In this document: positions 42,963 to 51,567 of the stretch, piece by piece | How positions within the stretch are numbered: position 1 is the first letter of the stretch | Layout: each line of letters opens with the position of its first letter | From: JBBIQV01 sp964555285 | GTDB lineage: Bacteria > Nitrospirota > Nitrospiria > Nitrospirales > Nitrospiraceae | Direction: 5' to 3' | NCBI GenBank assembly: GCA_964555285.1 | Contig: CAZKRM010000014.1 | Span: 1-64,000 of the forward strand | Length of the DNA: 64,000 nucleotides | Program-made: the position numbers and the translations under genes | Notes under the pieces: generated by a model | What the model was told of the DNA's origin: nothing | Database searches by the model: none | Seen by the model: only the letters and a program-made list of their open reading frames with translations

Positions 42963-42975
42963 CCTGCATGGGTCT

Positions 42976-43515
42976 ATGGATGACGCAGGCGCACAGCGGG
43001 CGTGGAGGGGAGCGACGCTGGGTTATACGGTGGAGTTGCTCGGGTTGTCGGTGTGGGTCGGAGGGCTGATCGCGATCCTCGTGACGGTCATCCCCGAAGT
43101 CTTTAGTATCGGCCTGGAACCGGGGGGGCGCTTACTGACCCGCGTGTTCGGACGGTACAACATGCTCGTGTTCGGTGCGATGGGGCTTCTACTCGTTGTT
43201 TCAATCTACCGTCTGTGGCTCAATCTCGGTAAGGGATTCGATGCGGCCGCCGTGCCCCGCGCGGAGTGGGTGATCTTGGGTCTGATGTCGGTGATCCACC
43301 TGCTGCTCGTGCTGGTTCTCGTGCCCGATTCGGTCACCCTTCAAGAGCAGGCCTTCACGACACAGGGGGAAGCCGCCCGCAAAGCCGCCCACGAAGCCTT
43401 CTTCCGTAGCCATAAGCTTGTGCGGTATCTGTATATCGCGAATCTCGGACTTGGCATCGGGCTGATGTCGGTGAAGGTCCGAGGGTGGGTGCATCCACGG
43501 AGCGCGTCGATATGA
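42976..43515 (+). CDS. Membrane protein, DUF4149/TMEM205-like
   Basis: 179 residues from the ATG at 42976. Four membrane helices: LGLSVWVGGLIAILVTVIP, MLVFGAMGLLLVVSIY, VILGLMSVIHLLLVLVLVP and YLYIANLGLGIGL. The pattern of a first helix with WVGG, a central loop and a charged segment resembles DUF4149 proteins. Function unknown. It sits between pyrC and carA and overlaps carA by 4 bp, so it is co-expressed with carbamoyl phosphate synthesis for no evident reason. Confidence 0.7.
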   Translation: MDDAGAQRAWRGATLGYTVELLGLSVWVGGLIAILVTVIPEVFSIGLEPGGRLLTRVFGRYNMLVFGAMGLLLVVSIYRLWLNLGKGFDAAAVPRAEWVILGLMSVIHLLLVLVLVPDSVTLQEQAFTTQGEAARKAAHEAFFRSHKLVRYLYIANLGLGIGLMSVKVRGWVHPRSASI

Positions 43516-44702
43516 AAAAAGCGGTTCTCGCACTGGCCGACGGCACGGTCTTCGAAGGCCGAGCGCTGGGGTATGACGGTGAGACCCTGGGCGAAGTCGT
43601 CTTCAATACCGCCATGACCGGCTACCAAGAAATCCTCACCGATCCGTCCTATAAGGGGCAGATCATCACGATGACCTGCCCACACATCGGCAACTACGGC
43701 GTGACGCCGGAGGATATCGAGTCGCGGCGCATTTGGGCTGAAGGCTTTGTCCTCAAGGAAGCCAGCGTGCGCGCCAGCAACTGGCGGAGTCAACAGACGC
43801 TCCATGAGTATCTTCGCGAGGCGCGTGTGGTCGCCATCGAGGGACTGGACACGCGCAAACTGACCCGGCATCTGCGAGAACATGGGGCGCAGCAAGGCCT
43901 CATTTCCCATGTGGACCTGGATCCTCAGCGGGCGGTCGAAAAAGCGCGAGGCGCGCCGAGCATTATCGGGCGGGACCTCGCCGCGGAAGTGACCTGCGAC
44001 ACATCCTACCAGTGGGCCACAGGGTCGGGAGCGTGGGTGCCTCGCCTCGATGGGAAGGCTGCTTCCATCCACCGGGGGGAAGCCGACAGGAAAACCCGGC
44101 GGGTCGTCGCGTACGATTTCGGGGTCAAGCAGAATATCTTGCGTCGATTGATCGACGTGGGCTGCGAGGTTACCGTCGTGCCGGCATCCACGACTGCCGA
44201 GCGCGTCCTTGCCATGAAGCCGGACGGAGTGTTCCTGTCGAACGGCCCCGGTGACCCGGAGGGCGTACCCTACGCGATGGAAGCTGTGCGTCAGTTGATC
44301 GGCCGTCGTCCGATTTTTGGAATCTGCCTCGGCCACCAGATTCTCGGACTCGCGCTGGGCCTCAGCACGTACAAATTGAAGTTCGGCCACCATGGAGCCA
44401 ATCACCCCGTGATGGACCTCCGAACGAGGAAGGTGGAGATCACCTCCCAAAACCATAACTTCGCGGTCCGCGCCCCGCTGCCGGGCGACGGCGTTCCTGC
44501 GACCCCGCCCGTGGTGGACACACCATTCGGCCGCGTGGCCATCACGCACCTGAGTTTGAACGATAAGTCGATCGAAGGCATGGCCTGCTTGGATCAGCCG
44601 GTGTTTTCGGTACAATATCACCCGGAAGCTTCCCCGGGGCCTCACGACTCAGCCTATCTGTTCGAAGAATTCGTGCAGATGATGGAGACGCATCATGGGT
44701 AA
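43512..44702 (+). CDS. carA: Carbamoyl phosphate synthase small subunit
   Basis: 396 residues from ATG 43512, which overlaps the previous stop. An N-terminal CarA domain (LADGTVFEG, EVVFNTAMTGYQEI) is followed by a class I glutamine amidotransferase with the nucleophile in GICLGHQ (Cys about 271), FLSNGPGDPEG and catalytic His in QYHPEASPGPHD. It passes ammonia from glutamine to CarB. carB is separated from it by two protease genes. Confidence 0.96.
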   Translation: MKKAVLALADGTVFEGRALGYDGETLGEVVFNTAMTGYQEILTDPSYKGQIITMTCPHIGNYGVTPEDIESRRIWAEGFVLKEASVRASNWRSQQTLHEYLREARVVAIEGLDTRKLTRHLREHGAQQGLISHVDLDPQRAVEKARGAPSIIGRDLAAEVTCDTSYQWATGSGAWVPRLDGKAASIHRGEADRKTRRVVAYDFGVKQNILRRLIDVGCEVTVVPASTTAERVLAMKPDGVFLSNGPGDPEGVPYAMEAVRQLIGRRPIFGICLGHQILGLALGLSTYKLKFGHHGANHPVMDLRTRKVEITSQNHNFAVRAPLPGDGVPATPPVVDTPFGRVAITHLSLNDKSIEGMACLDQPVFSVQYHPEASPGPHDSAYLFEEFVQMMETHHG

Positions 44703-45663
44703 CCTGTGCCGCGCCTTTCCGGCCTTCTGGACCGTCGTTGTGGCCGCTCTTCAATTCGGCTGCATCACGATCAACCTCCCTCCTCCACCGGGCCCTCTGG
44801 AAGAAGTCCAGCTCAGCGGGACCGGAGACGGGAAAGTCCTGTTGATCGATTTGTCCGGCGTCATCAGTTCCCAGGAAACCGACGGCTTCATCTCGAAACC
44901 CAGCATGGTCGCCACGCTGAAGGAAGAGCTGACGCGTGCGGCCAAGGATGAGAAGCTGAAAGCGCTCGTCATCCGCATCAACAGCCCCGGCGGCACGGTC
45001 ACGGCCTCGGACATCCTCTATCACGAGCTGCTCACGTTCAAGAACCAGCGAAAGATTCCTGTGGTGGCGTCGATCATGGACTTGGGTGCATCGGGCGGCT
45101 ACTATATCGCGGCCGCCGCGGACTCGATCCTAGCCCATCCGTCGTCGGTGACCGGCAGCATCGGCGTCATCATGCTCACCGTCAACGCGCGCGGGCTCTT
45201 GGAAAAAGTCGGTGTCGAGGCCAACGCGGTGACCTCCGGGCCTCGTAAGGATATGGGCTCGCCGTTCCGTCCCATGTTGCCGGAAGAACGCGCGATTTTC
45301 CAAGGCGTTATCGATTCCTTCTATCATCGGTTCCTCCAAGTCGTGCAGGCGGGACGTCCTGGCTTGCCGGCCGAGCAGATCAAGAAGCTCGCCGATGGAC
45401 GCATCTTTTCGGGAGACCAGGCCAAGGCGGCCGGGCTGGTGGACGACATCGGATATTTGGAAGAAGCCATCGAGGCGGCCAAGAAAAAGGCCGACCTCAC
45501 CGAGGCCCGCGTCGTGACCTATCGCCGGCCCGGCGACTACCAGAACAACATCTATTCGCGTCTATTCGGGACAGGGACGGGGCTCGCCGGCATGGCCAAC
45601 TTGGACTTGCTCTCGTTGGTGCGAGGGGGCACGCCGCAGTTCATGTATCTGTGGATGCCGTGA
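44695..45663 (+). CDS. sppA: Signal peptide peptidase SppA-like serine protease (S49), lipoprotein
   Basis: 322 residues. A signal peptide ends at a lipobox-like QFGC (Cys23). The protease core has INSPGGTV, the catalytic Ser in GASGGYYIA (about residue 133) and the general base Lys in SGPRKDMGSPFR (about 185), plus GRIFSGDQAKAAGLVD. It is the short single-domain form. It would degrade signal peptides or damaged membrane proteins on the outer face of the inner membrane. It starts 8 bp inside carA. Confidence 0.9.
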   Translation: MGNLCRAFPAFWTVVVAALQFGCITINLPPPPGPLEEVQLSGTGDGKVLLIDLSGVISSQETDGFISKPSMVATLKEELTRAAKDEKLKALVIRINSPGGTVTASDILYHELLTFKNQRKIPVVASIMDLGASGGYYIAAAADSILAHPSSVTGSIGVIMLTVNARGLLEKVGVEANAVTSGPRKDMGSPFRPMLPEERAIFQGVIDSFYHRFLQVVQAGRPGLPAEQIKKLADGRIFSGDQAKAAGLVDDIGYLEEAIEAAKKKADLTEARVVTYRRPGDYQNNIYSRLFGTGTGLAGMANLDLLSLVRGGTPQFMYLWMP

Positions 45664-45678
45664 CGGAAGAATTGCGGC

Positions 45679-45750
45679 ATTGGAACATTGACTCAATGAA
45701 TCATTGAAGCGGACCTCGAATGACTCAGTCTCACAATGACACAATGAATA
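45679..45750. repeat. AATGA-rich repeat tract before the M48 gene
   Basis: CATTGGAACATTGACTCAAT, then GAATCATTGAAG, then CAATGACACAATGAAT: the same words as at 41624-41671. The tract runs into the start region of the M48 gene. Confidence 0.6.
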
Positions 45751-46715
45751 AATTCTTCACGATGCCCATCAGTCGGCGTGCGGCGCTCTATTGGGGTGCG
45801 CGTGGTGTCACCGGTCTCAGTGCTGCGTTGAAAACCGGTGTGACGGCGGGATTGCTCCAGACACTGGCCGGCTGCGTGCGAGCGCCGGGCACCGCGCGGG
45901 ACCAGCTTATTTTCTTTTCGGAGGAGAAAGAAATCGCCATGGGTGTGAGCGCATTCCACGAAGTGCTCCGGCAAGCTCCGCTGAGCCCGAATCCGGAGGT
46001 CAACGAGTTGGTGCACAATGTCGGCGAGCGCATTGCCAAGGCCGCCAACAAGCCCGAGTATCATTGGGAGTTCGCGGTCATCCAGGACGACCGGACCATT
46101 AACGCCTTCTGCCTGCCCGGCGGAAAGGTCGCAGTGTTCACCGGCATCTTGAAGGTCACCAAGAACGAAGCGGGGCTTGCCACCGTGATGGGGCACGAGG
46201 TCGCTCACGCATTGCAACGTCACGGGAACGAACGTATGAGCCGAGGCATTCTGGAGCAAATTGCGCAGGTGGGCGCACTGGCCGGTGCCGCCACTGGAGC
46301 GGTCAATCCAGCGGCCCTTCAGGGCCTCCTGGGGGCCTATGGGGTGGGGGTTTCCTTGCCCTTCAATCGTACGCAGGAGTCGGAAGCCGATTTCATCGGC
46401 CTTCGCCTGATGGCGCAGGCCGGATACGATCCGCGCGAAGCCGTCCAGTTCTGGGAACGGATGAGCGGCTGCCCGCGCAACATGATCGGGAAGCTCTGTT
46501 TCCGGTCACAACAAGCGATTCCGGAATTTCTCTCGACCCACCCCTCGGATGTGACCCGAATCAACCAGATAGAAGCGTGGGTTCCGGACGCCTTGCATCT
46601 CTATCGCCACGACGGCGGTCCCGCTCTCGATCAACCGATCCGTCCCTATCGTCCGACGATCGGTCCCATGCCGCAGACCGGCTCCATCGCCACACTCAGA
46701 GGTCCGAATGCCTAA
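45744..46715 (+). CDS. M48 family metalloprotease, exported
   Basis: 323 residues from ATG 45744 (an upstream ATG at 45720 lies in repeat sequence). The N-terminus has SRRAALYWGARG followed by a hydrophobic stretch and LAGC: a Tat-like signal and lipobox. The protease has HEVAH with flanking VMGHEVAHALQRHG and the distal Glu in SEADFIGL. This is the BepA/LoiP-like periplasmic type involved in outer membrane quality control. The gene overlaps carB by 8 bp, which ties it to the car operon. Confidence 0.9.
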   Translation: MNKFFTMPISRRAALYWGARGVTGLSAALKTGVTAGLLQTLAGCVRAPGTARDQLIFFSEEKEIAMGVSAFHEVLRQAPLSPNPEVNELVHNVGERIAKAANKPEYHWEFAVIQDDRTINAFCLPGGKVAVFTGILKVTKNEAGLATVMGHEVAHALQRHGNERMSRGILEQIAQVGALAGAATGAVNPAALQGLLGAYGVGVSLPFNRTQESEADFIGLRLMAQAGYDPREAVQFWERMSGCPRNMIGKLCFRSQQAIPEFLSTHPSDVTRINQIEAWVPDALHLYRHDGGPALDQPIRPYRPTIGPMPQTGSIATLRGPNA

Positions 46716-49700
46716 GCGTCACGACATCCGCACGATCCTCCTCATCGGCTCGGGCCCGATCGTCATCGGGCAGGCGTGCGAGTTCGATTACTCCGGTACC
46801 CAGGCCTGTAAGGCGCTCAAAGAAGAAGGCTATCGTGTCGTGCTGATTAACAGCAATCCTGCCACCATCATGACCGATCCGGAGCTCGCTGACCGGACCT
46901 ATGTCGAACCGATCACGCTGGACGTCGTCGAAAAAGTGATCGAGCGGGAACGGCCGGACGCCTTGTTGCCGACGATGGGCGGCCAGACGGCGTTGAACAC
47001 GGCCGTTGGATTGGTCAAACGGGGCACGCTCGACAAGTATGGCGTCAAGTTGATCGGCGCGTCGGCCGAGGCCATCCATAAAGCTGAAGATCGCGACGCG
47101 TTCAAGCAGGCCATGCAGCGGATCGGGCTGAAGGTGCCCAGAAGCGGGACCGCGCAGACACGCGAGGAGGCCCTGCGTGTGTTGGAGCAGGTCGGATTCC
47201 CTGCGATCGTCCGTCCGTCCTTCACGATGGGCGGAACCGGCGGGAATATCGCCTATAACCGCGAGGAGTTCGATCGATATATCGACTGGGGTCTTGCCAT
47301 GAGCCCGGTCAGCCAGGTGTTGATCGAGCAGTCGGTCATCGGCTGGAAAGAGTTCGAACTCGAGGTGATGCGCGACCTCAAGGACAACGTCGTGATTGTG
47401 TGTCCGATCGAGAACCTCGACCCGATGGGCATCCACACGGGCGACAGCATCACCGTGGCGCCGGCCATGACGCTGACCGACAAAGAGTATCAAGTCATGC
47501 GCGATGCGGCGGTGCGAATCATCCGCGAGATCGGCGTGGATACCGGCGGCTCCAACATCCAATTCGGCGTCGATCCGGCGACCGGCGACATGGTGGTCAT
47601 CGAGATGAATCCCAGAGTGTCGCGCAGTTCGGCGCTCGCGTCGAAGGCCACCGGCTTCCCCATCGCCAAAATCGCCGCCAAGCTGGCCGTGGGCTATACC
47701 CTCGACGAGATCACCAACGATATCACCGGCGTGACGAAGGCCTCGTTCGAGCCGACCATCGATTACGTCGTGGTGAAGATTCCGCGGTTCGCGTTTCAAA
47801 AATTCCCCGGCGCCGACCCGACGCTGACGATCCAGATGAAGTCGGTCGGGGAGGCGATGGCGATCGGACGCACCTTCACGGAGTCGTTCCAGAAAGCGAT
47901 CCGCTCGTTGGAGTTGGACCAGTACGGTCTCAGTTCCCGGCTCGGTCTCGACCGCGGCGTGCCTGCCGACGTCGATCGAGTGGAGGCGTTGGAGCGAATC
48001 CGTTTGGCGGTCCGCACCCCGCAACCGGACCGGCTCTGGCGGTTGGCTGATGGGATACGCCTGGGCATGACGAACGACGAACTCTACGCATTGACGAAGA
48101 TCGACCCCTGGTTCCTGGAACAGATTCGAGGGATCATCACCTTCGAGGGCACGCTGGCGGCACAAGCCGGCCATGCCGCAACGAGCGGCCTGCCGCATGA
48201 CCTGCTATGGCAGGCGAAGGAGCTCGGATTCTCAGACGAACGCATCGCGCAACTGACGGGGACCGATCAAGCCACCGTTCGCCAATGGCGGACGAGGGCA
48301 CGTGAGGCCTCGTCGACCGCTCGACAGGTCACCTACAAACGGGTCGATACCTGTGCCGCTGAATTCGAAGCGCACACCCCCTATCTCTATTCCACGTACG
48401 GGCAAGAGTGTGAGGCGCGCCCGACAAACCGTCGGAAGGTCGTGATCCTCGGCGGCGGTCCCAACCGGATCGGGCAGGGGATCGAGTTTGATTACTGCTG
48501 TGTGCATGCCGCCATGGCTCTGCGGGACGAAGGCGTGGAAACCATCATGGTCAATTGCAACCCGGAAACGGTCAGCACGGATTACGACACCTCCGACCGG
48601 CTGTACTTCGAGCCGCTCACCGAAGAGGACGTGTTGAATATCCTCCACTGCGAGCAACCGCTTGGGGTCGTGCTCCAGTTCGGAGGACAGACGCCGTTGA
48701 AGCTGGCATTGCCGCTCGCGAGGGCCGGTGTGAAGATCTTGGGCACCAGCCCGGATGCGATCGACCGTGCGGAAGATCGCGAGCGCTTCAGAGACTTGCT
48801 GGACAAGCTGGGGCTGAAACAGGCTGAGAGCGGCATGGCCCGGTCGGTGGAGGAAGCAGTCCGGATTGCGGCACGGATCAGTTACCCGGTCATGGTGCGC
48901 CCCTCGTACGTGCTGGGTGGGCGCTCGATGCAGATCGTCTATGATGAAGCCGGGTTGCTGGGCTATATGGGATCGGCGGTCAAAGCCTCGCCGAAGCACC
49001 CGGTGCTGATCGATAAGTATCTGCAGGACGCCATCGAGGTCGATGCGGACGCGATCTCGGACGGCAGGACCGTGGTCGTTGCCGGCATCATGGAGCACAT
49101 TGAAGAAGCCGGGGTTCATTCAGGGGACTCGGCCTGCTCCCTTCCGCCGTACTCCTTGGATAAGAAGATCGTGATGGAGATTGAACGGCAGATGAAGGCG
49201 TTGGCGCTCGAACTGGGCGTGATCGGGCTGATGAACGCGCAGTTTGCCGTCAGGAACGGAACCATCTACGTCCTGGAGGTCAACCCGCGAGGTTCCCGCA
49301 CCGTCCCATTTGTCAGCAAAGCCATCGGTGTCCCGTTGGCCAAACTCGCGATGAAGGTGATGATCGGCAAGACCTTGCAGGATCTCCGTTTCACCGAAGC
49401 TCCTCTGCCACGCCATCTCTCCGTCAAAGAAGCCGTCTTTCCCTTCATGAAGTTCGCGGGGGTTGATGTGTTGCTGGGCCCCGAGATGAAATCGACGGGC
49501 GAGGTGATGGGGATCGACAGCGATTTCGGCTGGGCGTTCGCCAAATCTCAGGCTGGAGCCGGCGCGATCCTGCCGACGGCAGGCACCGCGTTCATCAGCG
49601 TGAAAGAACAAGACCGGCCCTTCGCGTTGGACGTTGCCCGGCGTTTACGCCAGATGAATTTCCGGATCAAAGCAACCGACGGGACGGCCGGCTATCTCCG

Positions 49701-49977
49701 CGAACAGGGCCTCGAGGTCGAGGTCGTCAACAAAGTCAAAGAAGGACGTCCCCACATCGTGGATCACATCAAAAACGGCGACATTTGTCTGGTCGTGAAC
49801 ACGGTTCGTACCGCCTCATCGCACCAGGATTCGCTGTCCATCCGGAGGGAGGCGCTGCACAAAACCGTGCCGTACTACACCACCATGCGCGGCGCGCTGG
49901 CGGCCGTGATGGGCATCGAAGCCATTCTGAAGAAAGGGTTGTCGATTCGTTCGTTGCAGGAGTATCACAATCCCTGA
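46708..49977 (+). CDS. carB: Carbamoyl phosphate synthase large subunit
   Basis: 1089 residues: two homologous ATP-grasp halves (first: GSGPIVIGQACEFDYSGTQ, PTMGGQTALN; second: GGGPNRIGQGIEFDYCCV, FGGQTPLKLALPL), an oligomerisation region between them (about 400-550) and a C-terminal MGS-like allosteric domain (about 945-1075). Length is normal for the family. It makes carbamoyl phosphate for PyrB and arginine synthesis. The preceding protease gene overlaps its start. Confidence 0.97.
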   Translation: MPKRHDIRTILLIGSGPIVIGQACEFDYSGTQACKALKEEGYRVVLINSNPATIMTDPELADRTYVEPITLDVVEKVIERERPDALLPTMGGQTALNTAVGLVKRGTLDKYGVKLIGASAEAIHKAEDRDAFKQAMQRIGLKVPRSGTAQTREEALRVLEQVGFPAIVRPSFTMGGTGGNIAYNREEFDRYIDWGLAMSPVSQVLIEQSVIGWKEFELEVMRDLKDNVVIVCPIENLDPMGIHTGDSITVAPAMTLTDKEYQVMRDAAVRIIREIGVDTGGSNIQFGVDPATGDMVVIEMNPRVSRSSALASKATGFPIAKIAAKLAVGYTLDEITNDITGVTKASFEPTIDYVVVKIPRFAFQKFPGADPTLTIQMKSVGEAMAIGRTFTESFQKAIRSLELDQYGLSSRLGLDRGVPADVDRVEALERIRLAVRTPQPDRLWRLADGIRLGMTNDELYALTKIDPWFLEQIRGIITFEGTLAAQAGHAATSGLPHDLLWQAKELGFSDERIAQLTGTDQATVRQWRTRAREASSTARQVTYKRVDTCAAEFEAHTPYLYSTYGQECEARPTNRRKVVILGGGPNRIGQGIEFDYCCVHAAMALRDEGVETIMVNCNPETVSTDYDTSDRLYFEPLTEEDVLNILHCEQPLGVVLQFGGQTPLKLALPLARAGVKILGTSPDAIDRAEDRERFRDLLDKLGLKQAESGMARSVEEAVRIAARISYPVMVRPSYVLGGRSMQIVYDEAGLLGYMGSAVKASPKHPVLIDKYLQDAIEVDADAISDGRTVVVAGIMEHIEEAGVHSGDSACSLPPYSLDKKIVMEIERQMKALALELGVIGLMNAQFAVRNGTIYVLEVNPRGSRTVPFVSKAIGVPLAKLAMKVMIGKTLQDLRFTEAPLPRHLSVKEAVFPFMKFAGVDVLLGPEMKSTGEVMGIDSDFGWAFAKSQAGAGAILPTAGTAFISVKEQDRPFALDVARRLRQMNFRIKATDGTAGYLREQGLEVEVVNKVKEGRPHIVDHIKNGDICLVVNTVRTASSHQDSLSIRREALHKTVPYYTTMRGALAAVMGIEAILKKGLSIRSLQEYHNP

Positions 49978-50024
49978 GGCAAGGGGCGAGAGGCTTGCAG
50001 GGCCGACGCGATAAGGAAGGGCAC

Positions 50025-50501
50025 ATGCCGACACCCATTACAAGAAAAGGCTACAACGCGTTGCAGGCTGAACTGGATCGCCTTCGCAAGGTAGAGCGGC
50101 CCAAAGTCATCGAGGCCATCGCCGAGGCGCGGGCGCACGGCGATCTGAGCGAGAACGCGGAATATGATGCGGCGAAGGAACGCCAGGGGTTCATCGAGGC
50201 GCGGCTCGCCGAGCTGGAAACCAAGCTCGCGGACGCGCGGATCATCGACACGGCCGGACGCATCAGCAACACGGTCGTCTTCGGCGCGACGGTAGTGCTC
50301 ATCGAACAGGCATCCCAGTCGAAGAAGCAATACACGCTGGTCGGGCAGGATGAGGCCGATCTCAAGTTCAACCGCATCTCAGTGCAATCGCCTGTGGGCC
50401 GCGCGCTGATCGGAAAGCGCGTCGGAGATCTGGTAGAAGTGACGACGCCGACGAAGCTGGTCGAGTACGAACTCGTCGAAATCCGCTTCGAGGAGCTGTG
50501 A
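50025..50501 (+). CDS. greA: Transcript cleavage factor GreA
   Basis: 158 residues from ATG 50025 with AAGGAAGG upstream. The N-terminal coiled coil carries the tip acidic residues in HGDLSENAEYDAAKE; the C-terminal FKBP-like domain ends SPVGRALIGKRVGDLVEV. It rescues backtracked RNA polymerase. It follows carB by 47 bp on the same strand. Confidence 0.95.
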   Translation: MPTPITRKGYNALQAELDRLRKVERPKVIEAIAEARAHGDLSENAEYDAAKERQGFIEARLAELETKLADARIIDTAGRISNTVVFGATVVLIEQASQSKKQYTLVGQDEADLKFNRISVQSPVGRALIGKRVGDLVEVTTPTKLVEYELVEIRFEEL

Positions 50502-50502
50502 G

Positions 50503-51303
50503 GTGCCCCGGGCGCTGTCCGTCGTGACGCTGCTCACCGATTTCGGCGACCGCGACTACTTCGTGGCGAGCATGAAGGGCGTCATCCTCAACATCAACCC
50601 GCAGGCGCGGATCGTCGATCTCTCCCATCAGGTGACGCCGCACCAGATTGACCAGGCCGCCTACCTCCTGAAATCCTGTTACCGCTATTTCCCCGAGGGA
50701 ACCGTGCACCTCGCGGTCGTCGACCCCGGGGTCGGCAGCCGGCGGCGGCCACTTCTCGTCAACAGCTCACGCTACTTCTTCGTGGCACCGGACAACGGCC
50801 TCTTGACCCACGTTTTCGAGGAGGAGACGGACGTCGAGGTCCGGCAGATCGAGAACAAGCAGTACCGGCTGGACTCCGAAGGCGCCACCTTCGATGGCCG
50901 GGACCTCTTTGCGCCCGCAGCGGCCTGGCTTACAAAGGGACAGCCGGTGGGCTCATACGGCCGGCTGATCCGTGACTATGTCCGCTTGCCGATCACGGAG
51001 CCTCGTTGGGAGCAACACGCGATGGTCGGACAGATCGTATACGTGGATCATTTCGGCAATCTCATTTCCAATCTCACCCCGAGTCACCTCACCGAAGTGC
51101 GTGGCGTCACGAAACGTTCCACGCCGTACATCCGCCTCGGTGGTCTCACCATCGAGGGTGTGGTGAACAACTACAACGATGGTTCCTCAGAGACCCCCCG
51201 CGCACTCATCAACAGCAACGGCCAGCTTGAAATCTTTCTCAAAGAAGGCCGAGCGGCTGAACGGCTGGGGATTGCGCAAGGAGAGCGGGTCGAAGTCTCC
51301 TAG
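50503..51303 (+). CDS. SAM hydroxide adenosyltransferase family protein (DUF62)
   Basis: 266 residues from GTG 50503, one base after greA. Motifs: LLTDFGDRDYFV, the Asp/Arg block FPEGTVHLAVVDPGVGS, FVAPDNGLL and FDGRDLFAPAAA, then IVYVDHFGNLISN. The family includes fluorinase and chlorinase, but most bacterial members hydrolyse S-adenosylmethionine to adenosine and methionine. Substrate here is not provable from sequence. Confidence 0.9.
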   Translation: MPRALSVVTLLTDFGDRDYFVASMKGVILNINPQARIVDLSHQVTPHQIDQAAYLLKSCYRYFPEGTVHLAVVDPGVGSRRRPLLVNSSRYFFVAPDNGLLTHVFEEETDVEVRQIENKQYRLDSEGATFDGRDLFAPAAAWLTKGQPVGSYGRLIRDYVRLPITEPRWEQHAMVGQIVYVDHFGNLISNLTPSHLTEVRGVTKRSTPYIRLGGLTIEGVVNNYNDGSSETPRALINSNGQLEIFLKEGRAAERLGIAQGERVEVS

Positions 51304-51364
51304 ACCGTCGCCCCTGGGACGACCGGCTACACCCATACCTTTCCTTCAGGAGCCAACAAACAGG

Positions 51365-51393
51365 TTGACGGCTGGGGCTGCATGCTGTATGGT
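51365..51393 (+). promoter_or_regulatory. Putative promoter of the DEAD-box helicase gene
   Basis: TTGACG (51365-51370), 17 nt, TATGGT (51388-51393). It would give a leader of about 170 nt, common for cold-induced helicase genes. It lies in a 264-bp gap otherwise without features. Confidence 0.5.
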
Positions 51394-51567
51394 GAACGCA
51401 CGTCATCATCGTAGTGGTCCGGCGGTGGTGATGGTTAACCAACAACGGATCTCGCGATCGCATCGCGACCAGGTCCTGTTCGGAGCGGACTCTCCCCCTT
51501 CCTGATTCTGTCTCCCCTCGGTTCTCTGATCCTCGTGACAATGCGATCAAACTGAAAGGATAGCGTA

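Noticed and set aside
42928..42975. Upstream start for the DUF4149-like gene within pyrC
   Set aside because: The extra residues are hydrophilic, overlap pyrC and have no match; ATG 42976 is adequate.
49785..50024. N-terminal extension of GreA
   Set aside because: It overlaps the end of carB; GreA starts at 50025 with a clear AAGGAAGG site.
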